The notes under the pieces: model-generated
The model's database searches: none
What the model saw: the letters and a program-made list of their open reading frames with translations, nothing else
What the model was told of the DNA's origin: nothing
Shown: in pieces, positions 40,275 through 46,864 of the stretch
Position numbering within the stretch: the stretch's first letter is position 1
Layout: each line of letters opens with the position of its first letter
Origin: Rhodothermaceae bacterium bin80
GTDB taxonomy: Bacteria; Bacteroidota; Rhodothermia; Rhodothermales; Bin80
DNA length: 46,864 nt
Direction: 5' to 3'
Assembly: GCA_002238805.1 (NCBI GenBank)
Contig: MPNB01000021.1
Span: 1-46,864 of the forward strand
Made by a program: the position numbers and the translations under genes

Positions 40275-43200
40275 ATGAGAAACACCTTCGAGCAGGCTCT
40301 GCAGCAGCTCCGGTCCATTGCCGATTCCGAGTCTCACAAGGGCCGACTCTTCGAGCGGCTGATGAAAACCTTCTTTCTTCAGGATCCGGTCTATAAGGAG
40401 CGGTTCTCCCAAGTGTGGCTGTGGTCCGAATGGGCAGACTATCAGCCCGGTTTCGATGGGCAAGACACGGGCATCGATCTGGTAGCAGAGGAGCGTTCCG
40501 GTGGCTACTGCGCCCTCCAGTGTAAGTGCTACGCACCCGGTACACGGATTTCCAAGCCCCTTCTGGATTCATTCATAACCGCGGCTGCCCGAGACCCCTT
40601 TTCCGCACTCCTGATAGTTGACACCGGAGATGACTGGGGGCCCCATGCTTCCAGGACCATCGATTGGCTGAGGCTGCCGTGCACGGTTCTGCGCTTTGGC
40701 GATCTGGCGGATCGGCCTTTCGACTGGCCGGATGTGTCAGAACCCGAAAAACTAGTTTATCGTCCAGAGCCGTTCCGGCTGAGGCCGCATCAGAAAACAG
40801 CACTGCAAGCAGTCGTTGAGGGCTTTCAGGAAGAGGATCGCGGCAAGCTGATCATGGCCTGTGGCACGGGCAAGACATTCACGGCGCTTCGTATCGCAGA
40901 GGAAGTTGTCGGCAGAGGAGGACGGGTGCTCTACTTGGTGCCGTCTATTGCGCTGTTTTCCCAAGCCATGCGGGAATGGGCGACGCACAAGACTGTGCCA
41001 CACCGCTACGTCGGAATTTGCTCGGACACCCGCGCCGGCCGTACAAGTGAGGACGCCTCGCTGCGGGAGCTCGAGATTCCGGTGACAACCGATCTGGAGA
41101 AGATTTCCGGTGCGTTGCGCGAACAGCAGCAAGAGGCGATGACGGTGGTGTTTAGCACCTATCACTCCCTGCCCATTGTAGCGCTTGCACAAGCTGACGG
41201 GGCGCCGGCATTTGATATCATTCTGTGCGACGAGGCGCACCGTACGACGGGCATCGACAAGCCGGGTGACAAGACCTCGCCGTTCGTTCTGGTTCACGAC
41301 AAGGAAAAGATCCGAGCCGTGAAGCGGCTGTACATGACGGCTACACCGCGCATTTATACGGCAGGGGCTAGGGCGAAGGCGGAGAGCCACAACAAAGAAG
41401 TCTTCTCCATGGACGACACGGCCACCTATGGTCCAGAGCTTCACCGCCTGCCCTTTTCCCGGGCGGTCCAGCTGGACCTGTTGTCTGATTACAAGGTGGT
41501 GATTCTGGCGCTCTCCGAGCAACATATCGACGGTGTGTTGCAAACCCATCTGGCCACGGCTTCAGGAGGCAGTGAGATCAACCTCACAGACGCGGCAAAG
41601 ATTGTCGGTTGCTGGCAGGTCTTGCAGAACCCCGAAAACAAGTCTCTGGATAGGGGAGAGGTCATTCCGCTGAGACGGGCGATAGCCTTTACCAACACTA
41701 TTCGCGCTTCCAAGCGGCTGGAGAAACACTGGGCAGGCGTAGTGGAATCGGCCGCTGGCCAGCTATCCGAAGACTATCAGGCCTCGGTACTGCGCTGCGA
41801 GACGCGCCATGTGGACGGCCAGCATCACGCCCTCGAGCGCAAATCCCGCATCGAGTGGCTAAAGAGCGATACGGGGACCGAATGCCGCATTCTTTCCAAT
41901 GCTCGATGTTTGTCCGAAGGCATTGACGTGCCCGCACTGGATGCCGTGCTGTTCATGAGTCCCCGTAAATCGCAGGTGGACATTGTGCAGTCCGTGGGAC
42001 GCGTCATGCGCAAGGCGGAGCACAAGACGCACGGGTATATCATTCTTCCCATAGCCGTGCCGGCGGATGCCGACCCGGCCGCTGCACTGGATTCCAGCGA
42101 CCGGTTCGATGTGATCTGGAGCGTGCTGCGCGCCTTGCGATCGCATGACGACCGGTTTGATGCCGAGATAAACAAGATTGATCTTAACCGCAAACCAACG
42201 GACAGGATCATCATTGACGACGGGGGAGGAGATGACAAGAAAAACGGCGTTCCCACCTTGCCCTTCCCGCCGCTGGATTTGCCGCCCGGGGTGATCTTTG
42301 CCCGGATAGTCGACAAGTGCGGTGACCGCAAGTACTGGGAGACCTGGGCGAAGGATGTGGCGGAGATCTTCCAACGACTGGTTAGCCGCATCGAGACCCT
42401 TCTGGCCCGTCTGGATCATGAGCTGTTGCGTGAGTGGTTTGGTGACTTTCTCGAGGATCTCAAAGGCTCAATCAATGAGTCGATCAGCCGTGATAATGCT
42501 GTCGAAATGATGGCACAGCATCTGCTGACACAGCCGGTCTTCGAGGCCTTGTTCGAGCACTACGATTTTGCTTCCAGTAATCCCGTGGCGCAGGCGCTGG
42601 AGCGCATGCGGAAGGATTTCGGGGACTTTGGCCTAGAGAACGAAACCCGCGACTTGGAGCGCTTCTATGAAAGCGTGCGCATGCGGGCCCGTGGGCTGGA
42701 CAACAGCGAAGCGCGCGGACGCGTGCTCATGGAACTCTATGAGAAGTTCTTCTCCACGGCCCTGAAAAAGGATGCCGACCGGCTGGGTATTGTGTACACG
42801 CCGACAGAGATTGTGGACTTTATCTTGGCCAGCACCAATCATGTGCTGCAGCAGGAATTTGGCTGCAGTATTAGTGATAGGGATGTCCACGTACTGGATC
42901 CGTTTACGGGCACCGGCACCTTTCTGGTGCGGCTACTCCAGTCCAGACTCATCCGGGATGCCGATCTCCCCCGGAAATATCGCCACGAGCTGCACGCCAA
43001 CGAACTCGTGCTGCTGGCCTACTACATTGCGGCCGTGCATATTGAGGAAGCCTTTCATGGATGCATAGGCCCCGAGAACTCCTATGAGCCCTTTGATGGC
43101 ATTGTGTTCACGGATACCTTCAATCTGGGCACGAGCCAACCATGGCTCTCCAAATACTGGCTGCCGGACAATAGCGAGCGGGTAGTGCGCCAGCAAGAGA

Positions 43201-45008
43201 CGCCGATCCAGGTGATTGTGGGAAACCCACCCTGGTCAGCGGGACAGCGAAGCTCTGCGGATGATAATCCCAACGTGGACTATCCCCAGCTCGAACAGCG
43301 CATCGCGGACACGTATGCGAGGCGGTCCCAGGCTACAAACAAAAACAGCCTCTATGACTACTACAAGATGGCGATCCGCTGGGCGTCAGACCGGATCGGC
43401 GAAAAGGGGGTAGTGGCCTTTGTCACCAATGGTTCCTGGCTCGAAGGGAACGTGGATGCAGGTGTGCGCGCCTGTTTGGTTGAGGAGTTCAGTTCAATTT
43501 ATGTTGTAAATCTTAGAGGCCATACATGGAAAGGCGGCGAACGTGGAAGGGCCGAAGGCGGACCAGTTTTTGGAGGGGGATCCAGCGCTACTGTGGCTAT
43601 CGTCATCCTGGTTCGCAATCCGAATGCCTCTCGTAACGATTGCCGAATCCTCTACCACGACATCGGGGACTATCTCAAGCGCGAAGAGAAACTGACTATT
43701 CTGCGCCAAGCCCAGTCTATTGCTGGCATCGAGGACTGGCAGACTATTACGCCCGACCGACACCATGACTGGATAGGGCAGCGCAACGAGGCATTTCAGG
43801 AGTTCTATCCGATGGGAACGAAGGATGCCAAGGCAGGTAGAGTGGACAATGCGATCTTCCATCTGTATTCGAGAGGATTGGCAACTGGTCGCGACGCATA
43901 TATTTACAATTTCTCCCGCGAAGCCTGTGAGGAGAACGCTCGCAGGGCTGTGGAGGACTATCTGGGTGCTCTTCTGGAGTTAAGAGAACGGCGGCACCCT
44001 GACTTGACCGTAAAGGAAATTGCCAACCGGCATGCATCAAATATCCATTGGAATCAAGAGTTAGAAAACAATTTGCGGCAAGGCAAGGCAGTAACCTATT
44101 CGCCAGACAACGTTTGGAAAGTGCTATATCGGCCGTTTGTCAGGCAGCATTGCTATGTGGATTACGTGCTGGTTCTTAGGAAGTACCAGATGGACAGGAT
44201 TTTCCCGGCCGCCGACAGCGATAACCGTGTGATCTGTGTTCCGGGGATTGGTTCTAAAAAGCCGTTTTCCGTTCTCATGACGGATGCGATGCCGGATATC
44301 CAGCTAATGTTTAATGGCCAATGCTTTCCGCGCTATCGGTATCCGTCTCCGAAAAGGCGCTTCGCCCGACCGATTGAGGGCCTCGGGTCTGAGCACGACC
44401 GGCTCAACAACATCTCCGAGAAAGCCCGGAAGGTTTTTCGCGCACACTACAACGACAGCACAATCACCAGGGATGCAATCTTCGATTACATCTATGGCGT
44501 ACTGCACGCCCCCGCCTACCGAGCTCGTTTCGCTAATAACCTGTCCAAGGAGTTTCCTCGTATTCCTTTTGCGCCTGATTTCTGGGCGTTTGCGGAAGCG
44601 GGCCGCCAGCTCGCAGATCTCCATCTGGGCTACGAAACGTGCCGGGCGTACCCGTTGAAGTTACTACACGACCATGGCGAGAAACTGAGTGGAGAGCATT
44701 TTCGAATCGGCAGCAGGAAAATGAAATGGGCCGACGACAATAGGATGACGCTCATTGTTAACGAGCACATTCGGGTAGCGGGCATTCCGCCGGAGGCGCA
44801 CGGGTATCAAGTAAACGGCCGCACTCCGCTGGAATGGTTCATTGACCGCTATCGGGTCAAGCAGGACGGGAGAAGCGGTATCGTGAATGATCCCAATGGA
44901 TGGTTCGAGGATCCGGAAGAATTGATTGCGGCAATTTCCCGGATCGTGCATGTCAGCGTGGAAACAGTTCGGATCGTCGCGGATCTACCAGATCTGTTTA
45001 TTCAATGA
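40275..45008 (+). CDS. Type ISP single-polypeptide restriction-modification enzyme
   Basis: This 1,577-residue protein matches the LlaGI/LlaBIII type ISP architecture. An Mrr-like nuclease is N-terminal (Asp68 in TGIDLVAE, then Gln82-Cys-Lys84 in QCKCY). An SF2 helicase/translocase follows: Walker A ACGTGKT with Lys200, DEAH at 319-322, and SVGRVMRKAEH near motif VI. Next come a helical coupler (about 650-820) and an N6-adenine methyltransferase with motif I LDPFTGTGTFL (Asp875) and motif IV NPPW (984-987). The C-terminal third, about 1080-1577, is the target-recognition region (YRPFVRQHCYVDYVL, ISEKARKVFRAHYND, DYIYGVLHAPAYR). One chain methylates one strand of its site and, when unmodified sites meet head-to-head, cleaves DNA. 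All catalytic motifs are intact. The recognition site is not predictable. Confidence 0.94.
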   Translation: MRNTFEQALQQLRSIADSESHKGRLFERLMKTFFLQDPVYKERFSQVWLWSEWADYQPGFDGQDTGIDLVAEERSGGYCALQCKCYAPGTRISKPLLDSFITAAARDPFSALLIVDTGDDWGPHASRTIDWLRLPCTVLRFGDLADRPFDWPDVSEPEKLVYRPEPFRLRPHQKTALQAVVEGFQEEDRGKLIMACGTGKTFTALRIAEEVVGRGGRVLYLVPSIALFSQAMREWATHKTVPHRYVGICSDTRAGRTSEDASLRELEIPVTTDLEKISGALREQQQEAMTVVFSTYHSLPIVALAQADGAPAFDIILCDEAHRTTGIDKPGDKTSPFVLVHDKEKIRAVKRLYMTATPRIYTAGARAKAESHNKEVFSMDDTATYGPELHRLPFSRAVQLDLLSDYKVVILALSEQHIDGVLQTHLATASGGSEINLTDAAKIVGCWQVLQNPENKSLDRGEVIPLRRAIAFTNTIRASKRLEKHWAGVVESAAGQLSEDYQASVLRCETRHVDGQHHALERKSRIEWLKSDTGTECRILSNARCLSEGIDVPALDAVLFMSPRKSQVDIVQSVGRVMRKAEHKTHGYIILPIAVPADADPAAALDSSDRFDVIWSVLRALRSHDDRFDAEINKIDLNRKPTDRIIIDDGGGDDKKNGVPTLPFPPLDLPPGVIFARIVDKCGDRKYWETWAKDVAEIFQRLVSRIETLLARLDHELLREWFGDFLEDLKGSINESISRDNAVEMMAQHLLTQPVFEALFEHYDFASSNPVAQALERMRKDFGDFGLENETRDLERFYESVRMRARGLDNSEARGRVLMELYEKFFSTALKKDADRLGIVYTPTEIVDFILASTNHVLQQEFGCSISDRDVHVLDPFTGTGTFLVRLLQSRLIRDADLPRKYRHELHANELVLLAYYIAAVHIEEAFHGCIGPENSYEPFDGIVFTDTFNLGTSQPWLSKYWLPDNSERVVRQQETPIQVIVGNPPWSAGQRSSADDNPNVDYPQLEQRIADTYARRSQATNKNSLYDYYKMAIRWASDRIGEKGVVAFVTNGSWLEGNVDAGVRACLVEEFSSIYVVNLRGHTWKGGERGRAEGGPVFGGGSSATVAIVILVRNPNASRNDCRILYHDIGDYLKREEKLTILRQAQSIAGIEDWQTITPDRHHDWIGQRNEAFQEFYPMGTKDAKAGRVDNAIFHLYSRGLATGRDAYIYNFSREACEENARRAVEDYLGALLELRERRHPDLTVKEIANRHASNIHWNQELENNLRQGKAVTYSPDNVWKVLYRPFVRQHCYVDYVLVLRKYQMDRIFPAADSDNRVICVPGIGSKKPFSVLMTDAMPDIQLMFNGQCFPRYRYPSPKRRFARPIEGLGSEHDRLNNISEKARKVFRAHYNDSTITRDAIFDYIYGVLHAPAYRARFANNLSKEFPRIPFAPDFWAFAEAGRQLADLHLGYETCRAYPLKLLHDHGEKLSGEHFRIGSRKMKWADDNRMTLIVNEHIRVAGIPPEAHGYQVNGRTPLEWFIDRYRVKQDGRSGIVNDPNGWFEDPEELIAAISRIVHVSVETVRIVADLPDLFIQ

Positions 45009-45050
45009 CACGCTCGCTGAACTGGTTGCTTAGCGCTTGTTAGCGGGCAA

Positions 45051-45679
45051 ATGCAGACCCCAAAGAGCAGGACTATTGTCTATGTGGACGGATTCAATCT
45101 TTATTATGGGTCTCTCAGAAATACGTCTTTCAAATGGCTTGATCTGCCGTTGTTGTTCAAGACAATACTGGATCCAGACCACGACATTCAATTAGTCAGA
45201 TACTTCACAGCCAAAGTAAAACCCGCCAAAGACGACCAGTTAGCTCCGCAGCGACAAGACGTATACCTTCGTGCGTTGCAGCATTTCAGGCCCAATGTGA
45301 AGCTGCATTTAGGATATTTCTCAAACCGCAAAATATGGCTGCCGCTCGTAGATTCAACTGAAGATCGGGAGATGGTCAAGGTGAAAAGAATGAGGAGAAG
45401 TGTTCGGACGTTAATCCCGCTGTCCATCTTCTGAACGATGTATGGGAAGGCATCTGCGATTGCGCTGTAGTCGTAACCAACGACGGTGACATTACCGAAG
45501 CAATGCAGTGCGGTTCGTATAGTCTTGGCAACACAGGGGCATCCACAAGAATGGAAGACATCCACCACCTCAACAATCACGCGAACCCCTTGCAACGCAT
45601 TGGAATCAGCGCTCTCCAAGCATCGCAACTTCCCGACCCGATCCCTAACAGCGGTATTCGAAAACCGGAGAGTTGGTAA
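45051..45679 (+). pseudogene. NYN-domain (LabA/DUF88-like) nuclease-family gene, frameshifted
   Basis: The first piece opens TIVYVDGFNLYYGSL, the N-terminal Asp-containing motif of NYN/PIN-like domains, and runs to 45434. From 45386 the neighbouring frame carries the rest of the domain: EEKCSDVNPAVHLLNDVWEG (the family DVNLA helix), CAVVVTNDGDITEA (the second acidic motif), and an ending GIRKPESW, typical of this family's C-terminus. One missing A in the AAAA run at 45384-45387 explains the shift. A peptide in a third frame (HPQEWKT) hints at further damage near 45540. It would be a metal-dependent RNase. It sits 42 bp after the type ISP gene in the same direction. Confidence 0.7.
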
Positions 45680-46011
45680 CCATGTACTCCTAGCCTGAAT
45701 TCCCGGGGAGTTTTAGCCAAGCGCGTTTTCACATAAAATCCCATGAATAAGGCCTAAAAATGGCCTTTTTACACCTATATTCATATTTTGCGTGAACTTA
45801 CGAACAGTATTCCAATATTGTAACATCATATCCTGTTCTGGTGTTGCCGCCGAGCTATCCCAGCTCAATCCCCGCTCATAGCGTCTGAATTGAGCATTTC
45901 GTCCGCTATTTCGTTGATTTTACTGGGTTTTTAATGTGTTCGAGTTCGGTTGTTTGTTTTTTGATTTTATTGTTATTATATTGGCTATTATTTCATAGTT
46001 CACGATATACA
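45680..46011. other. AT-rich gap between the NYN gene and the transposase
   Basis: No gene recognised. It holds one terminator-like hairpin and otherwise AT-rich sequence, probably including the left end of the insertion sequence whose transposase starts at 46012. The terminal inverted repeat cannot be defined because the other end lies outside the window. Confidence 0.4.
45749..45770 (+). terminator. Rho-independent terminator-like hairpin
   Basis: AAGGCC, a 7-base A-rich loop, then GGCCTT followed by TTT. The stem is 6 bp and symmetric enough to terminate on either strand. It lies 70 bases after the NYN frame and could end the type ISP/NYN transcript. Confidence 0.6.
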
Positions 46012-46864
46012 ATGAGCCGACGCTCCGATTTCTTTGCGCTGCCCGATAGCCTCCCCATGCGTCAGTATGAAGCCCTCCGAGCCTACCTCCACGAAGGATG
46101 CACCATTGAAGAAGCCGCCGAGCGCGGTGGCTATACCCCCGGCTCCCTCCGTAACCTCCTCACACGCTTCAACAAAAATCCCTCCGCAGACTTCTTTTGG
46201 CCCCAATTAAAAAAATCCGAACCCCGCGTTAAGCCGGCTGATCCCAAACGTGCCCGGATTCTTGCCCTCCGAAAAGAACAGGGCTTAACCCTCTATCAGA
46301 TTCAGGAGACACTGAAAAAGGAGAACATGCCGGCCAGTGTAGGCTACATCCATAAGATCTTCAACCAGGAAAACATCAAGCGCCTGCCCCGCCGATCCGC
46401 CCAGCGGCCTGCTCCGCGAACCCTCAACGCAAACCGCAAAAAGCTTGATCTCAGTCCGCGGTCCTTTTCGACTGATTTTGCAGGATTGTTTTTGTTCGCC
46501 TTTGATCTGGCGCGAATGGGGCTCGACGAAATTCTGGATCAGGTCAAGATGCCGGGTACCCGTATGATCCCGGCCGGTTGTGCGGTTCGTTCGCTCTTGG
46601 CCCTGAAGCTCGCCGGGATCGGACGCCCCTCCCAGGTCATGGCCGAAACGTTGGATCAGGGCCTCGCATTGTTTACCGGCCTCAATGTTATCCCCAAACG
46701 CACGACCCTGACGGAGTACTCCATCCAGGTGGATTCAACCTTTTCGGGACCCTTGATGCACCGGTGGTATCATGCCGCTGCACAGCTGGCCAAGGTGGGG
46801 GGAACGGGCGCCTCCGTGGACCTGGATTTCCATACCATCCCCTATCATGGGCATCAGGCCCTTT
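46012..46864 (+). CDS. DDE-type transposase, 3' end outside the window
   Basis: The frame is open from ATG 46012 to the window edge (284 codons). The N-terminal half has two helix-turn-helix-like segments (TIEEAAERGGYTPGSLRNLL and LTLYQIQETLKKENM, then SVGYIHKIF). The later part reads ALKLAGIGRPSQVMAETLDQ, KRTTLTEYSIQVD and ASVDLDFHTIPYHGH, the first Asp region of an IS4/IS1634-like DDE transposase. Relatives of this kind begin with HTH domains and continue to a full DDE core. The gene is unbroken as far as visible. The exact IS family is uncertain. Confidence 0.75.
   Translation, partial: MSRRSDFFALPDSLPMRQYEALRAYLHEGCTIEEAAERGGYTPGSLRNLLTRFNKNPSADFFWPQLKKSEPRVKPADPKRARILALRKEQGLTLYQIQETLKKENMPASVGYIHKIFNQENIKRLPRRSAQRPAPRTLNANRKKLDLSPRSFSTDFAGLFLFAFDLARMGLDEILDQVKMPGTRMIPAGCAVRSLLALKLAGIGRPSQVMAETLDQGLALFTGLNVIPKRTTLTEYSIQVDSTFSGPLMHRWYHAAAQLAKVGGTGASVDLDFHTIPYHGHQAL

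Noticed and set aside
40752..42419. Several 180-265-codon frames antisense to the type ISP gene
   Set aside because: Long antisense frames are expected opposite a GC-rich gene; none has a motif and the sense gene is intact.
45188..45628. 146-codon minus-strand frame opposite the NYN gene
   Set aside because: The plus-strand frames carry the NYN motifs; the antisense peptide shows none.

Overview
The window looks like a chromosomal piece of a Bacteroidota/Rhodothermota-type Gram-negative heterotroph, probably marine. This is inference: it rests on a TonB-dependent receptor with an N-terminal carboxypeptidase-regulatory-like domain, a Tat-exported Gfo/Idh/MocA oxidoreductase, a sulfatase, a lipoprotein with a Planctomycete/Bacteroidota-style dehydrogenase domain, and housekeeping genes of the same general type. 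No rRNA, tRNA or CRISPR array was recognised.

Layout. 0.2-3.4 kb is a decayed accessory stretch: a six-bladed-propeller-like gene interrupted by an in-frame stop, a small secreted/membrane protein, a ParA remnant on the minus strand, a coiled-coil membrane protein built of 11-residue repeats, and a hypothetical gene. 3.4-10.8 kb is core: rlmN, a WG-repeat protein overlapping panC, fumC, an HtrA protease and aroB. 10.9-19.1 kb looks like a catabolic block: sulfatase, Gfo/Idh oxidoreductase, a tightly coupled trio (PEP-hydrolase-like TIM barrel, cupin, and a dehydrogenase-azurin-ThuA fusion lipoprotein) and a class I/II aminotransferase.

19.1-26.4 kb is a second accessory stretch. It holds an m5C methyltransferase overlapping a GHKL ATPase that carries a PD-(D/E)XK-like C-terminus. 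This is a restriction-modification architecture of the MutL/MORC-like type. A one-TM beta-rich protein, a group II intron 3' remnant, 22-bp direct repeats resembling IS21-type ends, a HAD phosphatase and an internally deleted ISL3-type transposase relic follow. 26.5-37.2 kb contains a TonB receptor, an AddB-like/AddA pair with ATGA coupling, and hemL.

37.2-46.9 kb is a defence and mobile-element island: an ISL3 transposase split by one indel, a Panacea (DUF4065) protein overlapping a small coiled-coil/TM reading frame (possible toxin-antitoxin pair), a truncated paralogue of the first propeller gene, a 1,577-residue single-chain type ISP restriction-modification enzyme, a frameshifted NYN-domain gene, and the start of another transposase that runs off the window.

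The core genes serve coenzyme A, fumarate, shikimate and tetrapyrrole metabolism and DNA repair. The accessory stretches carry two different restriction-modification systems and one possible toxin-antitoxin locus, all close to mobile-element debris. Several genes there are broken by single-base indels or stops, which could be true decay or consensus errors.
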